In this document: positions 43,613 to 53,185 of the stretch, in pieces | Layout of the letters: each line of letters begins with the position of its first letter | Position numbering within the stretch: position 1 is the first letter of the stretch | NCBI RefSeq assembly: GCF_008180195.1 | Contig: NZ_VTAV01000001.1 | Location: 310,001 to 374,000, forward strand | Length of the DNA: 64,000 nt | DNA from: Sphingobacterium phlebotomi | GTDB lineage: Bacteria; Bacteroidota; Bacteroidia; Sphingobacteriales; Sphingobacteriaceae | Direction of reading: 5' to 3' | Position numbers and translations under genes: made by a program | The notes under the pieces: generated by a model | What the model was told of the DNA's origin: nothing | Seen by the model: the letters and a program-made list of their open reading frames with translations, nothing else | The model's database searches: none

Positions 43613-43846
43613 TTAAAGGGCTATAGACGCCAACTCCTCGGGTTTGAAACCGATGATGCGTTGCTGTACTTCTTCGTTGTCTAGTACAAGAACCGTTGGA
43701 ACCGTTCTGATTTTAAACTTAGCAGCTAAATCAGGTTGGTCGAACGGGTTGATAGTTTCGTATGAAATCCCTCTATTGTCTAAGAAGGCGGACACTTGTG
43801 CGCATGGCGCACAGTCATTTTTTTCGAATTTAATGATTCTTGCCAT
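43613..43846 (-). CDS. nrdH: NrdH-redoxin/glutaredoxin-like protein, electron donor to NrdEF
   Basis: This 77-residue thioredoxin-fold protein has the active site CAPC at 12-15 and the cis-Pro loop 'IRTVPTVLVLDNEEVQQRIIGFKPEEL'. The typical NrdH pair is Cys-Met/Val-Gln-Cys; CAPC is a variation, so thioredoxin-like character is possible. As the first gene of nrdHIEF it is the expected reductant for the NrdE C-terminal cysteines. Confidence 0.85.
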   Translation of the reverse strand: MARIIKFEKNDCAPCAQVSAFLDNRGISYETINPFDQPDLAAKFKIRTVPTVLVLDNEEVQQRIIGFKPEELASIAL

Positions 43847-44262
43847 GTTGTTGTAAGTTTAAATTTGCGGAGATGTTAACCATCTCCAAGAAGTTAAAAC
43901 ACGAGACTTGAGGCGGGTCTGCATCTCAAGCATAACAAATATCCAACATTTTAATTCCGGGCGGTAATGATACTTTTCCACATGGTTGACAAACGGATAG
44001 AATAAACCGCGTTCTATGCTTGTTTTTTTGTATAAAATATTGATTTATAGAATCGGGCGTAAATGTTGATAACTTTAAAATCAACTTTGCAGACGAAAAT
44101 TTACACAAATTTTCGATAAAAATTATATAGTTAATGTAACTATAAAACTGACTAAATTCTGACGTGTTTTTCGTCTTCTCTGAAACTGAATTAGTTGACA
44201 AAATCACCTATCTTATATTTCAAAAATAACTATTATCTTAGTGACCGATAAATAGACAGTTA
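43847..44262. other. 416-base nrd/S41 divergent intergenic region with structured leader
   Basis: No gene is seen. On the nrd side there is a perfect 7-bp hairpin GGAGATG/CATCTCC (43869-43887), 23 bases upstream of the nrdH ATG, and a 6-bp CTTGAG/CTCAAG hairpin (43907-43930). Further up is a perfect 19-base palindrome TATAGTTAatgTAACTATA (44126-44144), a candidate operator. A perfect minus-strand -7 match (TATTTTTG, 44228-44221) lies far upstream, so the true nrd promoter is uncertain. I did not recognise a canonical NrdR box pair. Confidence 0.5.
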
Positions 44263-45762
44263 ATGAACCTACATAAATATTTACTATTCCTCTGTTTGGG
44301 GCTTTTATTCGCCTGTAAAAAGGAGATAAAGAATCCACCAACTCCTATAACGGAAGAACCGACAGAGCAGGAGCGTCTAAGAGCTAGCATCTATGACTAT
44401 TTTAATAAGTATTCGTTGTGGACGGAGCAAATTCCTGATCTCGATGAGGAAGGACAGCTGGACTTTGTGAAGGGATATTCTTCCAACACAGCATTGTTGA
44501 GCGCTTTGAAGAATATGACACCTCAGTATTCTTTTAAACCTTATCAGACATTAAATATTACTGTTGGAAATCGCTATGATCGTTATTCTTTTTTAGAGGA
44601 ATCTGAGACGGAGGGCACCATAAACCGTGCCGATGGTTTTCGGATGGATACGAATGATGGTTATGGTCTCAGTTTTGGATGGGGTATACTTACTGCTAAC
44701 GCGACAATAGCTTACCCTGTTATTTATTTTGTAGAAGGAGGGTCTCCTGCACAAAAAGGAGGCGTAAAACGAGGATCTATTGTTTATGCCATTAATGGTG
44801 ACGAGGATATTACAGTTCGATATAATGGTAGTAGTCTGAATCAAACTGATGTGCGAAACTTTACGACAAAACTAGAAGCTGCATTGGAAGCAAACTCATT
44901 AGATCTAGAAGTAGAAACAGCGGAAGGGGAGGAGAAAAAATATACGCTAGGATATCAAGATGCCTATGACATTGATCCTGTTATTTTAGATTCGGTTTAT
45001 ACTTACCCGGATAAAAATATTGGTTATCTGGCGTATTCGTCTTTTGAAGAAGTGTGGCCTAAGACACACCAAAATTATGAAAAGCTGGAGGATATATTTG
45101 ATTCTTTTAAGGATGCCCATGTTAAAGATCTTATTTTGGACTTACGATATAATACCGGTGGCTATGTAAGTACTGCCGAATATCTGGCGAATAAAATGGT
45201 TAAGGCAACAGATCATGGTAAATTAATGTTCAAATATGTGGTGAACAATTATTTAGCGACATCTCCCCAACATAAAGCCGGTTTCGAGGACGTTTACTTT
45301 GAGAACAATAATAACCAACTGGCATTGGAGAACGTTTATGTTCTGGCGACGGAGCAAACAGCGTCGGCTTCTGAACTGCTGATCAGCTCGCTTAAACCCT
45401 ACCTTAATGTGACCATTATTGCCGAAACAGATAGAACGTATGGAAAACCGGTAGGTTTCTTTCCCGAGGAGATAACGGATGATGTTACTTTGTGGGTTAC
45501 TTCTTTCAAGACTATTAATGCGGATGGATATACGGATTATTGGAATGGGATGGATGTTGATGAGGATAATATAGATGATTATATCTTCAAAGATTTTGGT
45601 GATGCTACCGAGAACATGATTGCCAAAGCATTGGGTTTGGCGGGTATCCCTGCGCCAAGCATGCGCGCCTCTTCTCAAAAAAGTAGTTCTGCCCAACGTG
45701 GAGTGAAGGTAGGCCTCATCAACCAACCGAGAGAACGGAATATGCTGAAGACAAAGGATTAG
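44263..45762 (+). CDS. S41-family peptidase lipoprotein
   Basis: This 499-residue lipoprotein has its lipobox at Leu-Phe-Ala-Cys. It has an N-terminal helical cap (about 38-90), a PDZ-like domain (about 125-225: 'IYFVEGGSPAQKGGVKRGSIVYAING'), and the tail-specific-protease (S41) core (about 245-450): NIGYLAYSSF, LILDLRYNTGGYVSTAEYLA, VLATEQTASASELLISSL (nucleophile Ser in SASE), and TYGKPVG (general-base Lys). It should cut misfolded or tagged proteins at the periplasmic or outer-membrane face. It stands alone and is followed by a perfect palindrome. Confidence 0.9.
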   Translation: MNLHKYLLFLCLGLLFACKKEIKNPPTPITEEPTEQERLRASIYDYFNKYSLWTEQIPDLDEEGQLDFVKGYSSNTALLSALKNMTPQYSFKPYQTLNITVGNRYDRYSFLEESETEGTINRADGFRMDTNDGYGLSFGWGILTANATIAYPVIYFVEGGSPAQKGGVKRGSIVYAINGDEDITVRYNGSSLNQTDVRNFTTKLEAALEANSLDLEVETAEGEEKKYTLGYQDAYDIDPVILDSVYTYPDKNIGYLAYSSFEEVWPKTHQNYEKLEDIFDSFKDAHVKDLILDLRYNTGGYVSTAEYLANKMVKATDHGKLMFKYVVNNYLATSPQHKAGFEDVYFENNNNQLALENVYVLATEQTASASELLISSLKPYLNVTIIAETDRTYGKPVGFFPEEITDDVTLWVTSFKTINADGYTDYWNGMDVDEDNIDDYIFKDFGDATENMIAKALGLAGIPAPSMRASSQKSSSAQRGVKVGLINQPRERNMLKTKD

Positions 45763-45790
45763 TAGAAGTAGAAAGTGAAATTGGAAATCA

Positions 45791-45816
45791 TAGAGACGTA
45801 AGATCTTACGTCTCTA
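45791..45816. terminator. Perfect 26-base palindrome between S41 and ilvA
   Basis: TAGAGACGTAAGA (45791-45803) is followed immediately by its reverse complement (45804-45816), then an A-run on the plus strand, which is a U-run for neither gene except weakly. It probably terminates both convergent transcripts. The GAGACG...CGTCTC core recalls an interspersed palindrome family; the terminator at 33714-33736 has the same core arms. Confidence 0.6.
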
Positions 45817-45826
45817 CAAAAAATAT

Positions 45827-47065
45827 CTAAACCAAATATTCAAACAACGTCTGATCCTTATTGACTTCAATGAAATCGAACTTATAGGATTTCATCCTTT
45901 CGATAAAAGAGATATAATCTTTCGGGTCATTTAGTTCGATACCAATCAATGCCGGACCTCTTTCGCGTTCTGTTTTCTTAATATATTCGAATCGGGTAAT
46001 ATCGTCCTTTGGACCGAGTACTTCCGTTACAAGTAAACGTAAGGCACCTGGACGTTGCGGGAAGCGAACAATAAAGTAATGCTTAAAACCTTCATAGAGC
46101 AACGACATTTCTTTAATTTCGCTCATGCGGTCAATGTCGTTATTACCTCCGGAGACGATACAAACGACTTTTTTACCTTTTATTTCTTCTTTGTGAAAAT
46201 CTAAAGCAGCGATAGACAATGCTCCTGCGGGTTCCGCTACAATAGCGTCTTTATTGTAAAGCTGTAAAATGGTCGTGCAGATTTTACCTTCAGGTATTGG
46301 CTTCACGCTATCGAGTAGTTTACTGCTAATTTCGTACGTTAAAGCACCTATTTTTTTCACAGCAGCACCGTCTACAAACTTATTAATATGTTCCAGTTCT
46401 ATCGGACCATTATTCCGTATGGCGGCAATCATGGATGGCGCTCCTTCCGGTTCTACACCGTATAGTTTTACGTGCGGAGCATATTTTTTCATGTGGTAGC
46501 TCAACCCCGACGACAGTCCGCCACCCCCAATAGGGATAATAACGGCGTCTACATTCGGAAGATCTTCCAATATCTCCACGGCGACCGTACCTTGCCCCTC
46601 GATGATTTTTTCGTCATCAAAAGGAGGAATGAACGTCATATTGTGTTCTTTCGTGTATTCCAACGCTGCTTTCTGACAATCATCGAAGGTGTCGCCGGTT
46701 AATACGATCTCAATGTTGCCATTGCCCCACATTTCGGTTTGTGTAATTTTTTGACGTGGTGTAGGACCTGGCATGAAAATAACACCCTTAATATCTAGTT
46801 TTTTACAAGAAAGCGCAACACCTTGCGCGTGGTTGCCCGCACTGGCACAGGTAACGCCGCGGCGTTTTTCTTCTTCGGTGAGACTGACAATTTTATTATA
46901 CGCACCACGTAGCTTATACGAACGGACGACCTGCAGGTCTTCCCGTTTTAAGTAGACCTCCGCATCATATTTTTCGGAAAGGTGTATGTTATATTGCAAA
47001 GGTGTGCGGTTCACAACACCTTTTATGCGTTCCGCCGCTTGCAATGAATCTATGTTTAAGGTCAT
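45827..47065 (-). CDS. ilvA: Threonine dehydratase (biosynthetic) IlvA
   Basis: This PLP enzyme turns threonine into 2-oxobutyrate, the first step of isoleucine synthesis. The PLP Lys is in VVRSYKLRGAYNK; 'TCASAGNHAQGVALSC' and the phosphate loop 'IPIGGGGLSSGLS' follow, then VSGGNND. The C-terminal region (about 330-412) has one ACT-like regulatory half, 'FIVRFPQRPGALRLLV'. At 412 residues it is the short one-ACT form. I start at 47065, 5 bases after the yraN stop. It is the last gene of the ilv/leu operon. Confidence 0.93.
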   Translation of the reverse strand: MTLNIDSLQAAERIKGVVNRTPLQYNIHLSEKYDAEVYLKREDLQVVRSYKLRGAYNKIVSLTEEEKRRGVTCASAGNHAQGVALSCKKLDIKGVIFMPGPTPRQKITQTEMWGNGNIEIVLTGDTFDDCQKAALEYTKEHNMTFIPPFDDEKIIEGQGTVAVEILEDLPNVDAVIIPIGGGGLSSGLSYHMKKYAPHVKLYGVEPEGAPSMIAAIRNNGPIELEHINKFVDGAAVKKIGALTYEISSKLLDSVKPIPEGKICTTILQLYNKDAIVAEPAGALSIAALDFHKEEIKGKKVVCIVSGGNNDIDRMSEIKEMSLLYEGFKHYFIVRFPQRPGALRLLVTEVLGPKDDITRFEYIKKTERERGPALIGIELNDPKDYISFIERMKSYKFDFIEVNKDQTLFEYLV

Positions 47066-47070
47066 ATTGT

Positions 47071-47436
47071 TTAAGAATAACTGCCCCAAAAAGCGTCTTT
47101 AACGAGTGAAATATCTTTTTTGCCGTTACGGCTATAAATAGAAACAATATCAAATCTGATATCGCCCTGATGGTTGATTCGTTTTAGAAAAACACCGGCT
47201 GCTTTAATAAGGTTTTTCTGCTTTTTTACATCAACAAACTGAAAGGGTTCGCCATATGCTGTTGAACTACGACTTTTTACTTCTACAAAAGCCAAGATAT
47301 CCCCCTCTTTAGCAATGATATCTATTTCCCACCATTTATATCGCCAATTTAATTGTAGAATTTGGTAGCCTTGAGCACGCAGGAATTCTTGTGCTTCCCA
47401 TTCCCCCTGCTTCCCAAATTCTAAATGTTTGGCCAT
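47071..47436 (-). CDS. YraN/UPF0102-family nuclease-like protein
   Basis: This 121-residue restriction-endonuclease-fold protein has the family core WWEIDIIAKEGDILAFVEVKSRSS (Asp and Glu-x-Lys catalytic residues), where the usual Gly-Glu-Ile-Asp is Trp-Glu-Ile-Asp. The start 'HLEFGKQGEWEAQEFLRAQGYQIL' is typical. UPF0102 proteins have no settled role; a link to recombination or DNA uptake has been suggested. It sits between leuA (3 bases after it) and ilvA (5 bases), inside the amino-acid operon without an obvious metabolic reason. Confidence 0.85.
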   Translation of the reverse strand: MAKHLEFGKQGEWEAQEFLRAQGYQILQLNWRYKWWEIDIIAKEGDILAFVEVKSRSSTAYGEPFQFVDVKKQKNLIKAAGVFLKRINHQGDIRFDIVSIYSRNGKKDISLVKDAFWGSYS

Positions 47437-47439
47437 GTT

Positions 47440-48594
47440 TTATTTCAACAAAGTATGCAGATCCTCGTCGTTGATGTCTTTTTTTGCATCTGCCATAACG
47501 AGGAACTTTTCATAGATTACCGCCAGGTTATCTTTGTCTAGCTGGTAACCCAGACGTTCCAAATGGTGTCTTAATGCATGACGGCCAGAACGAGCAGTCA
47601 AGATAATATCAGCTTCTATTAAACCGACATCTTCCGGACGAATAATTTCGTAATTTTCACGATGCTTTAAAAAGCCATCTTGATGTATCCCGGAACTATG
47701 TGCAAAGGCATTCTTCCCAACAATAGCCTTGTTTGGTTGCACGGGCATGCGCATCATGGAACTCACTTTACGTGAAATGTGCGTGAACATTTTGCTGTTA
47801 ATGTTAGAAGTTAAGCCCGGGAATTGACTTGCATGTACTTGCATAATCATGGCAACTTCTTCCAGTGAGGTATTTCCTGCACGTTCACCGATACCATTAA
47901 TCGTACATTCAACTTGACGAGCTCCGTTTTGAACGGCGGCAATGGAATTGGCTGTCGCTAATCCTAAATCATTGTGGCAATGCGCGGAGATGATAGCCTC
48001 ATCGATGTTACTTACATTTTCTTTTAAGTACTTGATTTTGGCGCCGTATTGATCTGGCAAGCAATAGCCGTTGGTATCGGGGATATTGACAACGGTGGCT
48101 CCCGCTGCAATGACAGCCTCTATCATGCGGGCTAAATAGGCTAAATCTGCCCGACCGGCATCTTCTGCATAAAATTCGACATCTTCTACATAGGATTTAG
48201 CATGCTTTACCGCAGCGACGGCACGTTCCAGAATTTCCTCGCGTGTGGAATTGAATTTGTATTGTATATGCATATCCGACGAGCCGATTCCGGTGTGTAT
48301 ACGTGGACGTTTGGCATATTTTAACGCGTCGGCAGCAACATCGATATCGTTTTTATTCGCACGTGTTAACGCACAGATAATAACTTCTTTTGTGGCTTTT
48401 GATAGCTCAACAACGGATAGGAAATCACCAGGACTTGAGACAGGAAATCCGGCTTCAATAATATCAACGCCCAATAACTCTAAATCTTTAGCGATTTCTA
48501 TTTTTTCTGGTGTAGTCAATTGACACCCTGGAACCTGTTCGCCATCGCGGAGCGTTGTATCAAAAATATATAAGTGATTCGGATCGTGTAACAT
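47440..48594 (-). CDS. leuA: 2-isopropylmalate synthase, short form
   Basis: This enzyme condenses acetyl-CoA with 2-oxoisovalerate, the committed step to leucine. The TIM barrel is complete: [21 protein letters not shown] (metal Asp), '[15 protein letters not shown]', '[16 protein letters not shown]' (His-x-His metal site), '[14 protein letters not shown]'. The protein stops at 384 residues after a linker region ('[22 protein letters not shown]'), so the C-terminal ~130-residue LeuA allosteric dimer domain is missing. Leucine feedback is therefore unlikely in the classical form. Homocitrate or citramalate activity is possible from sequence alone, but leuB/C/D context supports LeuA. Confidence 0.9.
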   Translation of the reverse strand: MLHDPNHLYIFDTTLRDGEQVPGCQLTTPEKIEIAKDLELLGVDIIEAGFPVSSPGDFLSVVELSKATKEVIICALTRANKNDIDVAADALKYAKRPRIHTGIGSSDMHIQYKFNSTREEILERAVAAVKHAKSYVEDVEFYAEDAGRADLAYLARMIEAVIAAGATVVNIPDTNGYCLPDQYGAKIKYLKENVSNIDEAIISAHCHNDLGLATANSIAAVQNGARQVECTINGIGERAGNTSLEEVAMIMQVHASQFPGLTSNINSKMFTHISRKVSSMMRMPVQPNKAIVGKNAFAHSSGIHQDGFLKHRENYEIIRPEDVGLIEADIILTARSGRHALRHHLERLGYQLDKDNLAVIYEKFLVMADAKKDINDEDLHTLLK

Positions 48595-48633
48595 AGTCTT
48601 ATAATTATCTTATAAATTTAAAAATCTTTTTCC

Positions 48634-49707
48634 TTATCTCAAACATTCCAATACTTTGGCTCCCATCTCGTTCGTGCCCAATATATGCGTAGCAGGTGTT
48701 TCTGCATTGGCGATATCACCTGTTCTCCAACCTGCTTTTAGGGTGTCTGCGACCGCTTCGGTTACGGTTTTGGCTTCTTCCTGTAGACCGAACGCAATAT
48801 CGAGCATTAAGGCTGCTGATAAGATAGATGCCAACGGGTTGGCTTTGTTCTGTCCTGCAATATCATGTGCAGAGCCGTGAATAGGTTCGAAAAAACCCGT
48901 TCCGTCACCAATAGATGCCGAGGCCAACATACCCATAGAACCGGCAATCTGAGAAGCTTCGTCTGTCAGGATATCCCCAAACAGATTGGCTGTTAATACC
49001 ACATCGAATTTTTTAGGATTCTTCACCAGTTGCATCGCTGCATTGTCGATAAACATATGTTCCGTTTCCACATCCGGATATTCGCGTGCTATTTCCTGGA
49101 CCACATCACGCCACAAACGGGAAGTCTCCAACACGTTTGCTTTATCGACGGAGCATAATTTTTTGTTACGGGTACGAGCCGCATCGTAAGCTTTACGTGC
49201 GATGCGCTCTACTTCGTAGCGGTGGTAGTTCATCAAATCTGAAGCAAAGGTGTTGTCGTCACTACGTGTTTTTTCTCCAAAATACACGTCCCCAGTTAAC
49301 TCGCGGAAAAAGAGAATATCTGTTCCTTGTAGGATCTCTGGTTTTAGACTAGATGCCTCCAACAATTCATCAAATAATAATATAGGACGGAGGTTGGCGT
49401 ACAGACCCAACTCTTTGCGTATCTTCAATAAACCTTGTTCGGGCCTTACTTTCGCAGATGGATCGTTGTCGTATTTTGCATGTCCGATAGCACCGAATAA
49501 GATAGCGTCTGCTGTTTTGGCTTTTTCTAGGGTTTCATCGGGCAGCGGATTGCCGGTTGCTTCGATAGCCGTATGTCCCATAATAGCTTCATCGAAGCTA
49601 AATTCGTGACCATACTTCGCTGCAATTGTTTCTAATACTTGTTTTCCCCATGTCGTTACTTCTTGTCCGATACCATCTCCGGGGATGATTAAAATATTTT
49701 TGTTCAT
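48634..49707 (-). CDS. leuB: 3-isopropylmalate dehydrogenase
   Basis: This enzyme oxidises 3-isopropylmalate to the 2-oxo acid that becomes leucine. I start it at 49707, where MNKNILIIPGDGIGQEV begins, giving 357 residues; a longer frame would run into the ABC gene. Motifs: 'VRPEQGLLKIRKELGLYANLRP', 'FFRELTGDVYFGEK', 'CSVDKANVLETSRLWR' (catalytic Lys), 'NLFGDILTDEASQIAGSMGMLASASIG', 'EPIHGSAHDIAGQNKANP'. It follows the ABC gene by 10 bases and precedes leuA by 39. Confidence 0.95.
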   Translation of the reverse strand: MNKNILIIPGDGIGQEVTTWGKQVLETIAAKYGHEFSFDEAIMGHTAIEATGNPLPDETLEKAKTADAILFGAIGHAKYDNDPSAKVRPEQGLLKIRKELGLYANLRPILLFDELLEASSLKPEILQGTDILFFRELTGDVYFGEKTRSDDNTFASDLMNYHRYEVERIARKAYDAARTRNKKLCSVDKANVLETSRLWRDVVQEIAREYPDVETEHMFIDNAAMQLVKNPKKFDVVLTANLFGDILTDEASQIAGSMGMLASASIGDGTGFFEPIHGSAHDIAGQNKANPLASILSAALMLDIAFGLQEEAKTVTEAVADTLKAGWRTGDIANAETPATHILGTNEMGAKVLECLR

Positions 49708-49717
49708 TTGTATATAA

Positions 49718-51151
49718 TTATTTTGCCAAAATAAATTTATGTTCGATGCAAGACGGCAATTGCGATTCATAATGACCGACGTAAATTAGCGTATTGCCAT
49801 GTGCACACAGTTCGTCTACCACTGCATTGAAATGTATGGTTTGTGCGACATCCAACCCCTGACAAGGCTCGTCTAGTATCAGCAGTGGCGGATTTTTGAT
49901 AATGGTTCTAGCCAAAAGAGCCAAACGCTGTTTTCCTAACGGGAGCGTATGAAGCAATTGGTCTTTATAGGGTAACAAATCAAAAAAATCCAATAGCTGC
50001 TCCATACGTTTTTTTTCTTCGTACTTCACATCCATAAACCAACCGATACTATCATAAAAACCCGATGCTACCGTATGCCATACGGTAGCATTGCGGTCAA
50101 AATACCAATGCATCTCTGGTGAGATAATACCCACCTTTTCCTTAATATCCCAAATGCTCTCACCTGAGCCGCGTTTAGTTCCAAACAGCCAAATATCTGA
50201 CGAATAGGCTTGGGGATGATCACCATTCAATAAGCTTAATAAAGTGGATTTCCCCGAACCATTGGGACCTTGCAATAACCACTTTTCACCTGCCTTTACC
50301 CTCCAACTTACATTTTTTAACACGACTTTGTCACCATAGCGAACGGATACATTTTTCAGTTCAACCATGGTTTGGCTAGTGGTTTGTGGCTCCTGTTGTA
50401 AAAAATAGGGAAGAGGTTTTTTTTCGCGAACATCATCTCTTGAAAAATCCTTCGCCTGCTCCACCACGCTGAGTTGACCGTTTTCGATTTCTGCAAAACG
50501 ATTGATGCAAGAGGGGAGTTGTACATCGTTCGTGATTAAGATCAACGTTGTTCCCCTACGAGCAATTTCATTGAAAATATCCAAGAGGTTAGCTCTGGAT
50601 TGTTTGTCGAGTCCTGTAAAGGGTTCGTCAATGATTAAAAGTTGTGGATTAAGCCAAAGTGCCTGTACCAATTGCAGTTTTTTATGCTCGCCACTAGACA
50701 GTTCGATTAGCTGTGTATCTTTACAGTTTTCGAAACCCAATGCATGCAAGATAGGCTCAGCATCCGCGTAACGGAGGTCGTTTTTCTGACCAAAGTGGAT
50801 GAGATCAGCATAAACCGTAAGGGTGTCGTTTTTTTGGAATTTATTATAGCGTTGTTGATAATAAAAGTTACGGTCTCCCTCCAAGTTCGTGAACTGATAC
50901 CAGTTGGAAACGTAATAAGCACGTGGCGGGCATGTGCTATGTTCATCAAAATGAAAGGTAATCTCTCCTGTTGCTTTTTCTTCTCCTACGATCGCTTTCG
51001 CTAAAGAAGTTTTCCCTGTTCCACTTTTTCCACCGATAACCCAATTTTCGCCTGGATATACAGCCCAATTGAAATCTGACAATACCGCCTGACCGGCGTA
51101 TTGGACATTCAAATGGGCTATATGGACGACAGGATTATGGTGAGTCATCAT
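49718..51151 (-). CDS. Tandem ABC ATPase (ModF/PhrA-like), no membrane domain
   Basis: This 477-residue protein has two ABC modules and no hydrophobic segments. Module 1 (about 8-235): Walker A GGKSGTGKTS, signature LSSGEHKK, Walker B LLIIDEPFTG. Module 2 (about 262-477): Walker A GPNGSGKST, degenerate signature LPLGKQRL, Walker B LLILDEPCQG. This matches the ModF/PhrA type of soluble ABC proteins, whose function is uncertain. It lies between leuD (1-base gap) and leuB (10-base gap). Whether it has a role in amino-acid metabolism, translation or transport is not visible. Confidence 0.83.
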   Translation of the reverse strand: MMTHHNPVVHIAHLNVQYAGQAVLSDFNWAVYPGENWVIGGKSGTGKTSLAKAIVGEEKATGEITFHFDEHSTCPPRAYYVSNWYQFTNLEGDRNFYYQQRYNKFQKNDTLTVYADLIHFGQKNDLRYADAEPILHALGFENCKDTQLIELSSGEHKKLQLVQALWLNPQLLIIDEPFTGLDKQSRANLLDIFNEIARRGTTLILITNDVQLPSCINRFAEIENGQLSVVEQAKDFSRDDVREKKPLPYFLQQEPQTTSQTMVELKNVSVRYGDKVVLKNVSWRVKAGEKWLLQGPNGSGKSTLLSLLNGDHPQAYSSDIWLFGTKRGSGESIWDIKEKVGIISPEMHWYFDRNATVWHTVASGFYDSIGWFMDVKYEEKKRMEQLLDFFDLLPYKDQLLHTLPLGKQRLALLARTIIKNPPLLILDEPCQGLDVAQTIHFNAVVDELCAHGNTLIYVGHYESQLPSCIEHKFILAK

Positions 51152-51152
51152 A

Positions 51153-51755
51153 TTAACGATAAAATGAAAAAGGTCTTATTCTTTCAAATTCTTCGATTTC
51201 TGCTGTATGGCTCAAGATGTAGTCGATATCATCATAGCCATTGATTAAACAAGATTTTTTGTACGGGTTGATTTCAAATTCAAAACTAGCTCCCGTGGCG
51301 TTAATTATTACGGTTTGCGCCTCTAAGTTTACGGTCAATTCCGAATGGTGATCCGCAAAAACGGCATCGAATATTTTCTCTAAAAATTCATCGGGAACCG
51401 TAATGGGCAATACACCATTGTTTAGCGCATTGCCTTTGAAAATATCGGCAAAGAACGAACTGATGACAACATCAAAGCCATAATCCTGGATAGCCCATGC
51501 GGCATGTTCGCGGGAAGAACCACAACCAAAGTTTTTGCCGGCTACCAATATTTTTCCGTTGTATGTCGGATTGTTCATCACGAAATCCGCTTTCGGGTTC
51601 CCGTCACTATCATAGCGCCAGTCGCGGAATAAATTGTCACCAAATCCTTCTCTTGTCGTTGCTTTCAAAAAGCGTGCAGGGATAATCTGATCAGTGTCGA
51701 TATTTTCGATGGGTAGTGGTACTACCGTGGATGTTAATTTTTCAAATTTCTTCAT
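51153..51755 (-). CDS. leuD: 3-isopropylmalate dehydratase small subunit
   Basis: This is the swivelling small subunit that completes the LeuCD isomerase. The 200-residue protein has '[14 protein letters not shown]' at the start and the conserved loop [34 protein letters not shown]. It follows leuC by 10 bases and precedes the ABC gene by 1 base. Confidence 0.95.
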   Translation of the reverse strand: MKKFEKLTSTVVPLPIENIDTDQIIPARFLKATTREGFGDNLFRDWRYDSDGNPKADFVMNNPTYNGKILVAGKNFGCGSSREHAAWAIQDYGFDVVISSFFADIFKGNALNNGVLPITVPDEFLEKIFDAVFADHHSELTVNLEAQTVIINATGASFEFEINPYKKSCLINGYDDIDYILSHTAEIEEFERIRPFSFYR

Positions 51756-51765
51756 TTCAGCCTTC

Positions 51766-53163
51766 TTAAATTAATTCTCGAATGTCCACAATCTTACCGC
51801 TGACAGCAGTAGCAGCAGCTGTCAAGGGGCTGGCAAGCATGGTGCGTGCATTCGGACCCTGCCGGCCTTCAAAATTTCTGTTAGAAGTCGAAACACAATA
51901 TTTTCCTGCCGGGATTTTATCCTCATTCATACCCAAACAAGCCGAACAACCTGGTTCGCGAAGCACAAAACCTGCTTCCTCAAATATTTTGTCTATACCT
52001 TCTTCTTTTGCTTGTGCTTCTACCTGTTTAGAGCCCGGAACAATCCATACCTCTACATGATCTGCTTTTTTCTTGCCTTGTACAAAAGAAGCAACAGCCC
52101 GTAAATCCTCAATACGGGAGTTGGTACAGGAGCCGATAAAAACATAGTCTACAGGATGCCCTAATAATGTCTCATTATCACGGAAGCCCATATAATCCAA
52201 GGCTTTTTTATAGGACGGGCGTTCTGATTCGGGTTGATCGGTAGTTGCCGGAATGGCATCCGAAATACCAATTCCCATTCCCGGGTTTGTTCCGTAGGTA
52301 ATCATAGGCTGAATGTCGGCGGCATCAAATTCCAATACCACATCGAATGGTGCGTCTTCATCAGAATACAAAGTTTGCCAATAGGAAAGGGCCTTATCCC
52401 AGTCTTCCCCTTTAGGAGCAAACTCCCGACCATGAACATAGTCGAATGTGGTTTGATCCGGAGCGATAAGTCCACCGCGGGCACCCATTTCTATACTCAT
52501 GTTGCAGACAGTCATCCGACCTTCCATACTTAACGAGCGAATAGCTGAACCGGCAAATTCCACGAAATATCCTGTACCGCCGGCAGCAGTTGTTTTGGAG
52601 ATGATATATAAGACAATATCCTTCGCACCAACGCCTTTTGCCAACTCACCGTTAACTTCGATTTTCATCGTTTTTGGCTTTTGCTGCAATAAACATTGCG
52701 TAGCAAATACCTGCTCTACCTGCGACGTTCCGATTCCGAATGCAATGGCACCAAAAGCCCCGTGTGTAGAAGTATGGCTGTCTCCACATACCATTGTTTT
52801 CCCCGGTTGGGTAATGCCCAGTTCCGGACCGATAACGTGCACGATACCTTGATAAGGATGCCCCAAGCCATATAATTCGACACCAAACTCCTTACAGTTC
52901 TTGGTCAACATATCCACTTGATAGCGTGAAAGTTCTTCCTGGATTGGAAGATGTTGATTAAGCGTAGGTACGTTATGGTCGGCAGTGGCCACCGTTTGAC
53001 TCGGACGAAAAACGGGTATTCCTCGTTTCCGCAATCCGTCGAACGCTTGAGGCGACGTTACCTCATGAATCAAATGCGTATCTATATACAAAATATCTGG
53101 GAAGCCCTCTTGGCGCTTGACAACGTGCGCATCCCAAATCTTCTCTACTAATGTTTTTCCCAT
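51766..53163 (-). CDS. leuC: 3-isopropylmalate dehydratase large subunit
   Basis: This aconitase-family [4Fe-4S] enzyme subunit (465 residues) isomerises 2- to 3-isopropylmalate. The cluster cysteines are visible in '[13 protein letters not shown]' and in '[16 protein letters not shown]'; '[23 protein letters not shown]' and '[22 protein letters not shown]' are standard motifs. It is separated from ilvC by an 89-base gap containing a long hairpin. Confidence 0.96.
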   Translation of the reverse strand: MGKTLVEKIWDAHVVKRQEGFPDILYIDTHLIHEVTSPQAFDGLRKRGIPVFRPSQTVATADHNVPTLNQHLPIQEELSRYQVDMLTKNCKEFGVELYGLGHPYQGIVHVIGPELGITQPGKTMVCGDSHTSTHGAFGAIAFGIGTSQVEQVFATQCLLQQKPKTMKIEVNGELAKGVGAKDIVLYIISKTTAAGGTGYFVEFAGSAIRSLSMEGRMTVCNMSIEMGARGGLIAPDQTTFDYVHGREFAPKGEDWDKALSYWQTLYSDEDAPFDVVLEFDAADIQPMITYGTNPGMGIGISDAIPATTDQPESERPSYKKALDYMGFRDNETLLGHPVDYVFIGSCTNSRIEDLRAVASFVQGKKKADHVEVWIVPGSKQVEAQAKEEGIDKIFEEAGFVLREPGCSACLGMNEDKIPAGKYCVSTSNRNFEGRQGPNARTMLASPLTAAATAVSGKIVDIRELI

Positions 53164-53185
53164 TTCTCTCTTTTTTTGTGATATA

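Noticed and set aside
43861..43930. Cobalamin-type or other known riboswitch before nrdH
   Set aside because: The two hairpins are small and none of the conserved riboswitch core sequences I know is present.
43926..44207. 93-codon minus-strand frame upstream of nrdH
   Set aside because: Low-complexity translation with no recognised domain in an AT-rich leader containing hairpins; considered chance.
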